64,000 nucleotides of DNA from Bacteroidales bacterium. Lineage in GTDB: Bacteria > Bacteroidota > Bacteroidia > Bacteroidales > GCA-2748055. The notes beneath the pieces are model-generated. The model did no database searches, was not told the DNA's origin, and saw only the letters and a program-made list of their open reading frames with translations. The DNA lies in the NCBI GenBank assembly GCA_016936975.1, contig JAFGWU010000039.1:21024-85023 (forward strand), given 5' to 3'. Position 1 is the first letter of the stretch. Each line of letters opens with the position of its first letter. Below are positions 46,503 to 61,058 of the stretch, in pieces. The position numbers and the translations under genes were made by a program.

Positions 46503-47549
46503 ATGAAAACCGGAATGACACACAAAGACAGATTCCTTGCAACCATTCAGAATGAGGTTGTTGACAGACCTGCATCATGGCTGGGACTCCCTGTTCCGTC
46601 CGCTGAGCCTGCACTTATGAGCCATTTTAATGTGCAATCGATGCATGAATTGAAATTGAGGCTCGATGATGATATTTACCCGATTGAAGTACCGTATGAT
46701 TTTCCTCCGGCTAATCATATCGCATGTGCCTTCAATTTTGCCAAAGAGGAGCACAGAGGCAGGCCCGATGAGAGAACCCTGACAACCCCTGGCTTTTTTG
46801 AAGACTACAATGATCCTTCCGATGTGGATAAGTTCGACTGGCCGGATCCCGAACGATACCTTGACAGGAAAGAATCCGCCAGGCTGGCACGTTCCATTGA
46901 TGACAGCTACTGCCGGATGGGAATACTGTGGAGTGCCCATTTTCAGGATGCCTGCTCGGCATTCGGAATGGAACTGGCCCTGATGAATATGATGATCAAT
47001 CCGGATATATTCAGGGCGGTTATTGACAGGATAACACAGTTCTACCTCAGAGCCAATGAACTGTTTTATGATGCCACAAAGGGATACCTCGATGCGGTCC
47101 TTATAGGGAATGACTTTGGAGGACAGAAAGGACTTTTGGTTGATCCCCAATCTATCAGGGAATTTGTTTTTCCCGGCATAAAACTGCTCATCGACCAGGC
47201 AAAAAGTTACGGGCTGAAGGTTATGTACCATTCCTGCGGATCCATCTTTCCCTTAATTCCAGATTTTATCAATCTGGGGGTCGATGTAATTCATCCCATC
47301 CAGGCACTGGCGACCGATATGTCGGTTGAACATATGCACGATAATTTTGCTGGGAAAACGGCTTTCTGCGGAGGAATTGATGCGCAGTATCTTCTGGTGG
47401 AGGGAACCCCCGGGGAGGTGTTCAAAAGGGTTCAGGAGGTGAAAGGATTATTCCCGACAGGTTTGGTTATTTCTCCAAGCCACGAGGCGGTCCTGCCGGA
47501 TATACCTCCGGAGAATATAGAAGCAATGTTTAATTCCATAAAGACTTAA
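46503..47549 (+). CDS. URO-D-superfamily methyltransferase-like protein, second copy
   Basis: The ATG at 46503 (MKTGMTHKDRFLATIQ) is preferred to that at 46470, which lies inside the symporter gene; 348 residues. The family start THKDRFLATIQNEVVDRPASW is typical. Candidate zinc ligands of MtaA/MtbA-type methylcobamide methyltransferases are present: KVMYHSCGSIFPLI (His and Cys) and TAFCGGIDAQ (Cys). The end, VISPSHEAVLPDIPPENIEAM, is also standard. This copy therefore looks more like an active methyltransferase than the one at 43801. No corrinoid protein is in the window, so the methyl acceptor is unknown. It is followed 1 bp later by rhamnose mutarotase. Confidence 0.8.
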   Translation: MKTGMTHKDRFLATIQNEVVDRPASWLGLPVPSAEPALMSHFNVQSMHELKLRLDDDIYPIEVPYDFPPANHIACAFNFAKEEHRGRPDERTLTTPGFFEDYNDPSDVDKFDWPDPERYLDRKESARLARSIDDSYCRMGILWSAHFQDACSAFGMELALMNMMINPDIFRAVIDRITQFYLRANELFYDATKGYLDAVLIGNDFGGQKGLLVDPQSIREFVFPGIKLLIDQAKSYGLKVMYHSCGSIFPLIPDFINLGVDVIHPIQALATDMSVEHMHDNFAGKTAFCGGIDAQYLLVEGTPGEVFKRVQEVKGLFPTGLVISPSHEAVLPDIPPENIEAMFNSIKT

Positions 47550-47550
47550 G

Positions 47551-47874
47551 ATGAGACGATTCGGACAGATGATCAGATTGAAACCCGGCTGTGAGCAGGA
47601 TTATATCAAATATCATGCGGATGTATGGCCCGGTGTTCTGACAAAGATTAAGGAGTGTAATATTTCTAATTATTCCATTTATGTGAAGGGAAACACACTC
47701 TTTTCATATTTTGAATACACCGGTGATAATTTTGAAGGGGATATGAGGACCATGGCAGCTGATGAAGAGACACAGAGATGGTGGGATGTAGTCAAACCGC
47801 TGATGGAACCCCTCGAAGATCGGAAGGAGGGAGAATTCTGGGCGGACATGCAGGAAATATTTCATATTGATTAA
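47551..47874 (+). CDS. rhaM: L-rhamnose mutarotase
   Basis: 107 residues, the usual length for RhaM (RhaU). The fold is a small ferredoxin-like dimer; the family signature RRFGQMIRLKPG opens it, the active His lies in KYHADVWPGVL, and NYSIYV...LFSYFEY and the tryptophan pair QRWWDVV follow. It interconverts the alpha and beta anomers of L-rhamnose before isomerisation. It lies 1 bp after the URO-D-like gene and 12 bp before rhaT, so uptake and mutarotation are coupled. RhaA, RhaB and RhaD are not in the window. Confidence 0.93.
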   Translation: MRRFGQMIRLKPGCEQDYIKYHADVWPGVLTKIKECNISNYSIYVKGNTLFSYFEYTGDNFEGDMRTMAADEETQRWWDVVKPLMEPLEDRKEGEFWADMQEIFHID

Positions 47875-47886
47875 AACTTATCATAC

Positions 47887-52283
<4,397 letters not shown>

Positions 52284-52295
52284 ATAAAAGGAAAA

Positions 52296-55187
52296 ATGAT
52301 GAAAAGCAAAGTTGAAGTTACAATGTTCAGGACAATCCTGACTTATCTTTTCATAACAGCAATCCTGGAAATCCCCGCTGTCGCCCAAACTTCATTCATT
52401 GAACCGGAAACCGATATAATTTACCTGTCTGGAACGGGATCGGATAACCCCGTGGAATGGAATTTCTATTGCTCTTCCGGGATGAAAAGCGGTTCCTGGA
52501 CGAAAATAAATGTGCCCTCATGCTGGGAACAACAGGGTTTCGGCACCTATAACTACGGTGTCTATTTTTACGGGAAAGCGACCGATCCGGCCATCCCCGA
52601 CGAATACGGATTGTACAGGTATGAGTTTGAAGTTCCTGCTGACTGGAAAAACAGGAACAACCGTATAGTATTCGAAGGATCGATGACCGACACCGAAGTA
52701 AGAATAAACGGAAAATCCGCAGGACCGGTCCACCAGGGTGGCTTTTACAGGTTTTCATACGACATAACGGACCTCCTGGAATATTCCGGGTCCAACCTCC
52801 TTGAGGTTACGGTCAGGAAAGAATCGGAGAATGCCAGCGTAAACCTGGCTGAACGGAGGGCGGATTACTGGAATTTCGGGGGGATCTTCAGGCCGGTGTT
52901 TATCGAATCAAGACCTGAGGTCAATATCCTGCGGGTAGCTGTGGATGGAAAGGCAGACGGCACGTTTTCCGCTGATGTTTTTCTGGGGCGCCCGGCCGGG
53001 AAGCGAATGAACCTGGAACTGCTGATTACTGACCATGAAGGAAAAAGGGTCGGAGATATCGTATTAAAAAAAATTAAAGCAGGGGAAGAAATAATTACCC
53101 TTTCAAATAGTTGCAGGGGCATTAATCATTGGACAGCCGAAACACCTTTTCTCTATACAGCTTCATTCAAATTATCCAGGGGGGAAACAGTGCTTCACCG
53201 GGTTACAACCCGTTTTGGGTTTCGGACGATGGAGATCAGGGAGGGCGATGGAATCTACCTTAATGGACAGAGGATTCTCCTTAAGGGAGTGAACCGGCAC
53301 AGCTTCAGGCCTGAAAGCGGAAGAACATTAAGTCCCGCCCAGAACAGGGAGGATGTTTTGCTCATAAAGGAGATGAACATGAATACTGTCAGAATGTCGC
53401 ATTATCCTCCTGATCCGGAATTTTTGGATGCCTGTGATGAACTGGGACTGTATGTGCTGAATGAACTGGGAGGATGGCATGGAAAATATAATACGGAAAT
53501 CGGTAAAAAGCTTGTTAAGGAACTGGTAACCCGCGATGTGAACCATCCGAGCGTGATTTTCTGGGATAATGGAAATGAAGGAGGTTGGAACACGGAACTC
53601 GACAGTGAATTTTCGAAATGGGATCCCCAGAACCGGCCGGTGCTTCATCCCCAGCAGGAACTGAATGGCGTGGAAACCATGCATTACCGTTCATACGGGG
53701 AAACCCAGGAGTATTTAAGGGGAAAAGAGATCTTTTTTCCGACCGAGATCCTGCATGGATTGTATGACGGCGGATTGGGTGCCGGTTTATATGATTACTG
53801 GGAGTTCATGAGAAACCATCCCCGTTGTGCGGGAGGACTTCTCTGGGTATTTGCCGATGAAGGAATAATCCGTACGGACCTGGATGGAAAGATTGATTGC
53901 GATGGCAATCATGGGGCGGATGGAATCGTCGGACCCCACCATGAAAGGGAAGGGAGCTTTTATACCATAAAAGAAGTCTGGTCCCCGGTGCAGGTATTAA
54001 TGGAGGAACTACCTGAAGAATTTAACGGGATCATTCCGGTGGAAAACCGTTATGATTTCATCAACCTGAACCGCTGCACATTTAAATGGACTCTAGGAAA
54101 ATTTTATGGGCCGTCGGAAGAGAAGAATGGCTATTCTGTGCTGGATTCCGGAACAGCCCTGTCACCGGAACTTCCGCCTCATCTGTCAGGGGAACTGGTT
54201 CTTAACCTTCCATTAAACTGGCAGGATGCCGACGTACTGTATCTTACTGCTTATGATCCCGGGGGACAGGAACTGTGGACCTGGTCATGGCTTACCGGGG
54301 ATCCGGATCCCGGCCAAATATTGAATGATGGTGATTACGATGGAATGAACTTTTATAAAGACAATGGCAGGTTGATCGTTGCTGCCGACAGTCTGAAGCT
54401 GATCTTTAATCTTTCTGACGGATTCCTGGAGGAAGCACAACAGGGACCAAACCGGATGTCATTTGGAAATGGTCCGCGTTTCATTGCTTTCAGAAGGGGC
54501 GACAGGACGCTTGATGGAACCATTAAGGCAAATGTTCCCAAAGGCGTCGACAGGATTTATTATGATGTTGCAGGGGCGAGCAACTTAACCGGCCTGGAGG
54601 CAAAGAATAATGGCAATACCATAGTTGTTAAAGCAGACTATTCCGGTCCTTTAACAAAGGCAGTCTGGACCATTGGATCCAACGGTCTCGTGAGATTGGA
54701 CTATACCTACCGGTACGACGGGGCTGTTGATCTTATGGGAATAACCTTTGACACCCCGGAAGAGAAGGTGCAGTCGTTACGATGGTTGGGAGAAGGACCT
54801 TACAGGGTATGGGCCAACCGTTTGCATGGCACAATCATGAATGTCTGGGAAAACCAATATAATGATCCTGTTCCGGGAGAATCATTTGAATATCCTGAGT
54901 TCAAGGGATTTTTCGGAAAATGGAAATGGGCTGAACTGTACACTGAAGAGGGCTCTGTTTTCATCTCCGGCGAACAGTTCAATAATTACCTTGGGATCTA
55001 TACCCCCCGTGATGGAAGGGACTCCTTGCTTTATACATTTCCTGAAGCCGGAATTTCTGTGCTGGATGTCATACCGCCTGTCAGGAATAAAGTGAATGCG
55101 ACCGATCTGATTGGTCCTTCCTCAAGGGTAAGATTTGTGGAGGGTATCAGAAATGGGACCCTCTATTTCAGGTTTAAACCGGAATGA
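52296..55187 (+). CDS. GH2 family glycosidase, third subtype
   Basis: 963 residues. Two N-terminal Met residues (52296, 52299) and another at 52323 (MFRTILTYLFITAILEIPAVAQ) precede the signal peptide; the last gives the most normal signal. The GH2 sandwich (INVPSCWEQQGFGTYNYG), barrel with NGNEGGWNTE acid/base motif (VIFWDNGNEGG) and probable nucleophile in FFPTEILHGLYDGG are clear, followed by a GLLWVFADEGIIRTDLDG strand. A C-terminal galactose-mutarotase-like sandwich (about 680-960; RWLGEGPYRVWANRLHG) resembles Bgal_small. It is distinct in sequence from the other GH2 proteins here, so it probably has another specificity, such as beta-glucuronidase. Confidence 0.88.
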   Translation: MMKSKVEVTMFRTILTYLFITAILEIPAVAQTSFIEPETDIIYLSGTGSDNPVEWNFYCSSGMKSGSWTKINVPSCWEQQGFGTYNYGVYFYGKATDPAIPDEYGLYRYEFEVPADWKNRNNRIVFEGSMTDTEVRINGKSAGPVHQGGFYRFSYDITDLLEYSGSNLLEVTVRKESENASVNLAERRADYWNFGGIFRPVFIESRPEVNILRVAVDGKADGTFSADVFLGRPAGKRMNLELLITDHEGKRVGDIVLKKIKAGEEIITLSNSCRGINHWTAETPFLYTASFKLSRGETVLHRVTTRFGFRTMEIREGDGIYLNGQRILLKGVNRHSFRPESGRTLSPAQNREDVLLIKEMNMNTVRMSHYPPDPEFLDACDELGLYVLNELGGWHGKYNTEIGKKLVKELVTRDVNHPSVIFWDNGNEGGWNTELDSEFSKWDPQNRPVLHPQQELNGVETMHYRSYGETQEYLRGKEIFFPTEILHGLYDGGLGAGLYDYWEFMRNHPRCAGGLLWVFADEGIIRTDLDGKIDCDGNHGADGIVGPHHEREGSFYTIKEVWSPVQVLMEELPEEFNGIIPVENRYDFINLNRCTFKWTLGKFYGPSEEKNGYSVLDSGTALSPELPPHLSGELVLNLPLNWQDADVLYLTAYDPGGQELWTWSWLTGDPDPGQILNDGDYDGMNFYKDNGRLIVAADSLKLIFNLSDGFLEEAQQGPNRMSFGNGPRFIAFRRGDRTLDGTIKANVPKGVDRIYYDVAGASNLTGLEAKNNGNTIVVKADYSGPLTKAVWTIGSNGLVRLDYTYRYDGAVDLMGITFDTPEEKVQSLRWLGEGPYRVWANRLHGTIMNVWENQYNDPVPGESFEYPEFKGFFGKWKWAELYTEEGSVFISGEQFNNYLGIYTPRDGRDSLLYTFPEAGISVLDVIPPVRNKVNATDLIGPSSRVRFVEGIRNGTLYFRFKPE

Positions 55188-55230
55188 TAGTATTGAGTGC
55201 AATTCGATAAAAATAAACAAGAACAATTCA

Positions 55231-58200
55231 ATGAAGCGATTCAGACAATTCATATTTTTCAAAATTCTGATCTGGCTGTTCCTGGTAACTATTTTCTGTT
55301 CCTGCCATTATCAGGAGCCGGATAATCAGGCAAGAGAACATTTTATGAATCCTCCTGAATCAGCCAGACCATGGGTGTTCTGGTACTGGATGCATGGAGC
55401 CTATTCTAAGGACGGGATTACGGCCGATCTGGAAGCGATGAAGAAAGCCGGTATAGGAGGCGCATTCCTCGTCCCGATAAAAGGGATTACCGACCCGCCT
55501 CTTTATGAGCCCTCCATCAATCAGCTGAGCCCGGAATGGTGGGATATTCTTAAATATACCCTTGATGAGGCCAGAAGGTGCGGCATTATCATTACAATGC
55601 ATGCAAGCGATGGTTTTGCCACAGCAGGCGGTCCGTGGATTACTCCAGAACTTTCCATGCAGAAGGTTGTATGGACGGAGAAAAGGATTAAGAACGGTGA
55701 AAATTTTAATGGCACTGTGGTGCAGCCTGAAGATTATGAAGGGTATTACCGTGACCTGGCTGTATATGCTTTTCCCACGCCCGGACAGGGAAATATTCCG
55801 GAGGACTTTATTCCGTTAGTCACAACCAGCGATCCCGGATTTGATGGCCGGTCGCTCCTGGATAAAGGTAACAGGAACAGATTCAGGAGCCGGGAGAAAA
55901 GCTGGATCATGTTTGAATACAGTGAACCGGTTACCTGTCGTTCAGTAACCATTTTCAGGGATGGTACAAACTTTCCCTCCCTCAGGCCGATGATTGAAGT
56001 CAGTGATGACGGGGTCCTTTTCAGGGAGATCCTCCGGTTAGAGCCTCCCAGGGCAGGATGGCTGGATTGGACAGAGGATGTGACCTGTTCTGTCAAACCG
56101 GTTTCAGCCCGGTATTTCAGGTTCATCTTTGATCCGGAAGGGGTTGAGCCGGGCGCTGAAGATCTTGATGCAGCCAAATGGAACCATGCATTGAGCCTCA
56201 GGGCAATTAACATTTCCGGATTCCCGCGCCTCGGTCATTTTGAAGGAAAAAACGGCTCGTCCTGGCGGGTAGCTCCCCGGACGGATGTATCCGCCATACC
56301 CGATGCTCTTTGCGTGAAACCGGAAGAGATCGTCAATCTGACCGATCGGCTGATGAATAATAACCGCATTGACTGGAATCCTCCGGAAGGAAACTGGACC
56401 ATTATCCGGATGGGATATACATCAACAGGACAGATGAATGAAACGGGAGGTGCCGGGAAAGGTCTGGAATGTGACAAGTTTAATCCTGAGGCTGTCAAAC
56501 TGCAATTTAAGAAGTGGTTCGATGAATCGGTAAAGGTGGCAGGAGAGGAGCTGGTCCCCGAGGTCCTGAAAATACTGCATGTGGATAGCTGGGAGTGCGG
56601 CAGCCAGAACTGGTCGCCCATCTTTCGTGAGGAGTTTATAAACCGCAGAGGATATGACCCACTGGATTACCTGCCCGTCATGGCAGGAATACCCATGGTG
56701 TCGGCGGATGTATCGGAACGCTTTCTGTATGACGTCAGAATGACCATCTCTGAGCTTGTTATGGATGTCTTCTACAACACCCTTAACGAACTGGCGCACT
56801 CAAGGAACTGCCTGTTCAGCGGGGAGTGCATTGCCCCGGTATTTGTTTCGGATGGGATGGAACTCTTCGGCAGGATGGATATCCCTATGGGAGAGTTCTG
56901 GTTAAGAAGTCCGTCACACGATAAGTTGAACGATATGCTGGATGCCATCTCAGGAGCCCATGTTTACGGAAAGAATATTATCCAGGCAGAAGCATTTACC
57001 GAGATCAGGATTGACTGGGATGAACATCCCGGTATGATAAAATCACTTGGGGACAGAAATCTGGCTCTTGGAGCAAACCGGATGGTGCATCATGTTTTTA
57101 CCCATAATCCATGGCTGGATCGCAAACCCGGAATGACACTGGATAGAGTCGGACTTTATTTTCAAAGGGACCAGACCTGGTGGGACCAGGTCAACGGGTG
57201 GACCGGTTATCTTCAAAGATGTCAGGCCCTTCTGCAGATGGGAGCTCCGGTTGTTGATGTGGCAGTATTCACGGGAGAAGAAATTCCACGAAGGGCCATA
57301 ACCCCCGAGCGGCTGGTCTCTTCCTTACCGGGAATTTTCGGTGACGATCTGATCAGATCAGAGCAGGAAAGGCTGGAGAACAGGGGAAGTCCCATGAGGG
57401 AACTGCCCCGCGGGGTGAGAACGACCGACAATATGGCTGATCCTGAAGAGTGGATTGATCCCTTGAGAGGATATGCCTATGATTCATTTAATAAAGATGC
57501 ATTGCTCAGACTGTCGAAGGTGGATAACGGAAAGATCACCCTGCCGGGAGGATTGGCCTATTCACTGCTGATTATTCCCGGTTCCCGCCCGCTTTCACCC
57601 AATGCCGGAATAATGTCGGCGGAGGTTGCCGAACGGATCCTGAAACTTGTAAAGGACGGAGCCACCGTTGTGTTCACCGAAAAGCCGGAACACACACCCG
57701 GATTATCCTATTATGCAGAGAATGAAAAAAGGCTGGGAGCACTAACGGAAGAACTTTTCGGCAGTGAAAAACATTTTATTCAGACAGGAGGAGAAAGAGT
57801 TGTGGAGGTCCGTAACATTGGAAAAGGAAGGATTATTCCGGGCCCCTATCAGGCTTCCTCCTTCAATCCCCTGGGAATTGAGCGGGATCTTTTCGTGACC
57901 GACGGAACCGGGATCCTTCAGGGAAATGTTGCCTGGACACACCGGATCGACGGTAACACGGATATCTATTTTCTTTCAAACCAGGTGAATGAGGAACGTG
58001 AATTAACAGTTTCGTTCAGGACTTCCGGAAGGTGGCCTGAAATATTTGATCCGGTCAATGGAGAGATCTTTAAGGCTTCCGCTTGGAGAAGCTCTGAAGG
58101 GAGGACTATCCTGCCACTGAAGATGCCTCCGGATGGCTCCCTGTTCGTTATTTTTTCAGAAGAAACAGAAGAAACCAGCATAAACAGGGGAGAAAACCAT

Positions 58201-58698
58201 CCCGTGTTTGAAGAGGTCATGGAGATCGAAGGCCGGTGGGAGATAGTTTTTGATAAGGAATACGGGGGACCTGGACAAGCATTTTTCATGGATTCCCTGA
58301 CAGATTGGACGGAAATGGAATCGGATTCTGTTAGATTTTATTCCGGGACAGCGGTTTACAGAAAAACCTTCAGAGTTGATACCCCCGTTCACGATTCTTC
58401 ACGGTACTGGATCGACCTGGGAGAGGTGTCGAATATTGCATCTTTGAACCTTAACGGAAAAGATTGCGGAATAGCTTGGACGGAACCCTTCAGGCTCGAA
58501 ATATCAGACAGGATAAAGCCCGGGGAGAACACCCTGGAAATACATGTCAGCAATACCTGGGCGAACCGTATTATTGGGGACCATCTGAAGCCTGAAGCGG
58601 AAAGATTAACCTGGACCACCGCCCCTTACAGGCTGAGGAATCAACCCCTGCTGAAATCCGGGCTTGCCGGACCGGTAATTCTGTTGAAACAATTATAG
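55231..58698 (+). CDS. GH106 alpha-L-rhamnosidase
   Basis: The ORF-track start (55135) lies inside the GH2 gene; ATG at 55231 gives a lipoprotein signal (KILIWLFLVTIFCSC) and 1155 residues. GH106 features: FMNPPESARPWVFWYWMHGAYSKDGITADL at the start, the TIM barrel with DGFATAGGPWITPELSMQKVVW, HVDSWECGSQNWSP and LFSGECIAPVF (two Glu in typical catalytic places), FTEIRIDWDEHPGMIK, and a C-terminal GH2-like sandwich (ASLNLNGKDCGIAWTEPFRLEI). The characterised relative BT0986 cleaves L-rhamnose from RG-II side chain A. Retaining or inverting mechanism is not readable from sequence. Neighbouring GH95-like gene follows after 27 bp. Confidence 0.93.
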   Translation: MKRFRQFIFFKILIWLFLVTIFCSCHYQEPDNQAREHFMNPPESARPWVFWYWMHGAYSKDGITADLEAMKKAGIGGAFLVPIKGITDPPLYEPSINQLSPEWWDILKYTLDEARRCGIIITMHASDGFATAGGPWITPELSMQKVVWTEKRIKNGENFNGTVVQPEDYEGYYRDLAVYAFPTPGQGNIPEDFIPLVTTSDPGFDGRSLLDKGNRNRFRSREKSWIMFEYSEPVTCRSVTIFRDGTNFPSLRPMIEVSDDGVLFREILRLEPPRAGWLDWTEDVTCSVKPVSARYFRFIFDPEGVEPGAEDLDAAKWNHALSLRAINISGFPRLGHFEGKNGSSWRVAPRTDVSAIPDALCVKPEEIVNLTDRLMNNNRIDWNPPEGNWTIIRMGYTSTGQMNETGGAGKGLECDKFNPEAVKLQFKKWFDESVKVAGEELVPEVLKILHVDSWECGSQNWSPIFREEFINRRGYDPLDYLPVMAGIPMVSADVSERFLYDVRMTISELVMDVFYNTLNELAHSRNCLFSGECIAPVFVSDGMELFGRMDIPMGEFWLRSPSHDKLNDMLDAISGAHVYGKNIIQAEAFTEIRIDWDEHPGMIKSLGDRNLALGANRMVHHVFTHNPWLDRKPGMTLDRVGLYFQRDQTWWDQVNGWTGYLQRCQALLQMGAPVVDVAVFTGEEIPRRAITPERLVSSLPGIFGDDLIRSEQERLENRGSPMRELPRGVRTTDNMADPEEWIDPLRGYAYDSFNKDALLRLSKVDNGKITLPGGLAYSLLIIPGSRPLSPNAGIMSAEVAERILKLVKDGATVVFTEKPEHTPGLSYYAENEKRLGALTEELFGSEKHFIQTGGERVVEVRNIGKGRIIPGPYQASSFNPLGIERDLFVTDGTGILQGNVAWTHRIDGNTDIYFLSNQVNEERELTVSFRTSGRWPEIFDPVNGEIFKASAWRSSEGRTILPLKMPPDGSLFVIFSEETEETSINRGENHPVFEEVMEIEGRWEIVFDKEYGGPGQAFFMDSLTDWTEMESDSVRFYSGTAVYRKTFRVDTPVHDSSRYWIDLGEVSNIASLNLNGKDCGIAWTEPFRLEISDRIKPGENTLEIHVSNTWANRIIGDHLKPEAERLTWTTAPYRLRNQPLLKSGLAGPVILLKQL

Positions 58699-58725
58699 AA
58701 GAAATAAGAGCGAATCATAAAGTAA

Positions 58726-61047
58726 ATGAAAGCAATCATTCCCCTTCCGTTTGTTCTTCTTTCATTAATGGTAGCCTGTAATCTTCGTCCTGAAAGGATC
58801 CCTGAATCCTATAATATAGCCTGGGATACATTGAGTACCAATGCTTCCGAATCGATGCCATGCGGAGGGGGAGATATCGGACTGAATATCTGGGTTGAAG
58901 ACGGAGATGTTCTCTTTTATGTTTCAAGAAGCGGTGTGTTTGATGAGAACAATACCTTCCCGAAGCTTGGCAGAATACGGGTGTCACTGGACCCCAATCC
59001 CTTCAACGGAGATACATTCCGGCAGGAACTGGTCCTGAAAGAGGGTTATGTGAAGATCAGCGGGAAGAATGGACCGGTATCGGGAATGGCTGTCATCTGG
59101 GTGGATGTTTCAGAGCCGGTGATCCATTTTGAACTCGAAACGAAACCGGAGGTGGAAATGGAGGTTGTCTATGAAAGCTGGCGGCATAGGGACCGGTTCA
59201 TGCGGGGGTCGGAACCATTCCAGAGTTCCTATAAATGGGCTCCCATTGACAGCCTGGTGACCCGAAAGGATGAAATCTCGTTCGTGGATGAAGGCGTCCT
59301 CTTTGTCCACCATAACAGCGACAGCACCGTTTTTGACGTAACGGTCCGTCAACAGGGCATGGACCAGGTGAAGGAACAGATGTTCAATCCACTTAAGAAC
59401 CTAACGTACGGGGGCTTTCTGTACGGTTCCGGTTTATCCCCTTCAGGCACTGTTGGCGGGACCTATATCAATACCGATTTCACCGGCTGGAAATTAAAAG
59501 GCACAGACGCTTCCTCCAGGCATGAATTCCGGGTGGCACTGCATACAGATCAATCCGGCTCCGTGGAAACCTGGCAAAAGGAACTGAAGCAGGTGGTCGA
59601 TGCAAATACAGGGAACAGTGCAAAACAGTTTCGTGCAACCCGAAGATGGTGGAATCAATTCTGGGAACGCAGTTTTATTATCATTAATGAAGACCAACCT
59701 GATCCCTCCGATGAAGCCTGGCAGGTCGGAAGGAATTACCAGCTCTTCAGGTACATGTTGGGTTGCAATGCATATGGCAGTTACCCGACAAAATTCAACG
59801 GGGGCCTGTTTACCTTTGACCCGGTATTTACGGATCCCGGCCGGCCCTATACTCCCGACTTCAGAAACTGGGGAGGAGGGACCTTTACGGCCCAGAACCA
59901 GCGCCTGGTTTATTTCCCGATGCTGAAAAGCGGGGATGTGGATATGATGAAACCGCAGATTGAGTTTTACAGGAGGATGCTGAATAATGCGGAACTCAGA
60001 AGCAGGGTGTACTGGGATATTGAAGGGGCCTGCTTCACCGAGCAGATCGAAAATTTCGGACTCCCCAATTGCAGTGAATATGGATGGAACAGGCCGGAGG
60101 ATCTGGATAGGGGCATACAGCACAATAAATGGCTGGAATACCAGTGGGATACGTCACTGGAGATCTGCTGGATGGCATTGCTGCAGAATGCCTATACAGG
60201 AAGGAATATTTCGGAGGCCCTGCCCCTGATTAAAAGCTGTCTGATCTTTTTTGACAACTATTACAGGCAACGGGCTTTGATTACTACCGGCCGGGAGTTG
60301 GATGCAAACGGAGACCTGATCCTTTATCCGGGTTCCGCCTGTGAAACCTATAAGTTGACAAATAATTCCACCCCAACCATAGCGGCCCTTCAAACAGTGC
60401 TGAACGGGCTCATGGATCTTCCTGAATCCTTTTTGAGCAAAGAGGATTATGACTTCTTTACGGGGATGATGGACAGAATTCCCCCGATCAATTATCGTTC
60501 ATTTGAAGAAAAAACAACCATTTCCCCCGCAAAAACCTGGGAGCGGATCAATAATACCGAAGCGCCCCAGTTGTATCCTGTTTTTCCCTGGAGGATTTTC
60601 GGATTGGGCAGGCCCGGATTGGACACAGCCGTGAATACGTTTAAATATGATCCCGATGTATTGAAATTCCGTGGGTATATGAGCTGGAAACAGGATAACA
60701 TATTTGCAGCATGCCTGGGACTGACCGGAGAGGCAAAAACGTTAACCATAAAAAAGCTGGGGGACTCCGGACGAAGGTTCCCCGCTTTCTGGGGTCCGGG
60801 GATGGATTGGGTGCCGGATCACAACTGGGGCGGTTCGGGAATGATCGGGTTCCAGGAAATGCTGTTGCAGACCCATGAGGATACCATCATGCTGTTCCCG
60901 GCCTGGCCGGAAGAATGGGATGTCCGTTTCAGACTTTATGCGCCCGGGAACACCATTGTCGAAGCTGAAATGAGGAACGGAAAACTTGAGAAGCTGAAGG
61001 TTGAACCGGCTTCAAGGAAGAAAGACATTATTAATATGATGAAATAG
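58726..61047 (+). CDS. DUF5703 / GH95-like (alpha/alpha)6 glycosidase lipoprotein
   Basis: 773 residues, lipoprotein signal (FVLLSLMVAC). The N-terminal DUF5703 sandwich is clear: YNIAWDTLSTNASESMPCGGGDIGLNIWV, ISFVDEGVLFVHH. Residues about 300-770 form an (alpha/alpha)6 barrel: RRWWNQFWERSFIIIN, NYQLFRYMLGCNAYGSYPTKFNGGLF, YWDIEGACFTEQIENFGLPN, and WVPDHNWGGSGMIGFQEMLLQTHEDTIMLFPAWPEEWD at the end. The layout is that of GH95 alpha-L-fucosidases/galactosidases, and the GH95 enzyme of B. theta RG-II degradation is an alpha-L-galactosidase. Whether DUF5703 proteins belong to GH95 formally is unknown to me. It lies between two rhamnosidase genes. Confidence 0.75.
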   Translation: MKAIIPLPFVLLSLMVACNLRPERIPESYNIAWDTLSTNASESMPCGGGDIGLNIWVEDGDVLFYVSRSGVFDENNTFPKLGRIRVSLDPNPFNGDTFRQELVLKEGYVKISGKNGPVSGMAVIWVDVSEPVIHFELETKPEVEMEVVYESWRHRDRFMRGSEPFQSSYKWAPIDSLVTRKDEISFVDEGVLFVHHNSDSTVFDVTVRQQGMDQVKEQMFNPLKNLTYGGFLYGSGLSPSGTVGGTYINTDFTGWKLKGTDASSRHEFRVALHTDQSGSVETWQKELKQVVDANTGNSAKQFRATRRWWNQFWERSFIIINEDQPDPSDEAWQVGRNYQLFRYMLGCNAYGSYPTKFNGGLFTFDPVFTDPGRPYTPDFRNWGGGTFTAQNQRLVYFPMLKSGDVDMMKPQIEFYRRMLNNAELRSRVYWDIEGACFTEQIENFGLPNCSEYGWNRPEDLDRGIQHNKWLEYQWDTSLEICWMALLQNAYTGRNISEALPLIKSCLIFFDNYYRQRALITTGRELDANGDLILYPGSACETYKLTNNSTPTIAALQTVLNGLMDLPESFLSKEDYDFFTGMMDRIPPINYRSFEEKTTISPAKTWERINNTEAPQLYPVFPWRIFGLGRPGLDTAVNTFKYDPDVLKFRGYMSWKQDNIFAACLGLTGEAKTLTIKKLGDSGRRFPAFWGPGMDWVPDHNWGGSGMIGFQEMLLQTHEDTIMLFPAWPEEWDVRFRLYAPGNTIVEAEMRNGKLEKLKVEPASRKKDIINMMK

Positions 61048-61058
61048 ACCAATCCATA

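Noticed and set aside
43801-47549. URO-D-like genes as hemE (heme synthesis)
   Set aside because: Two divergent copies in a sugar operon with methyltransferase-type motifs; no other heme genes present.
55135-55230. ORF-track start of GH106 at 55135
   Set aside because: It overlaps the GH2 gene by 53 bp; ATG at 55231 opens a proper lipoprotein signal.
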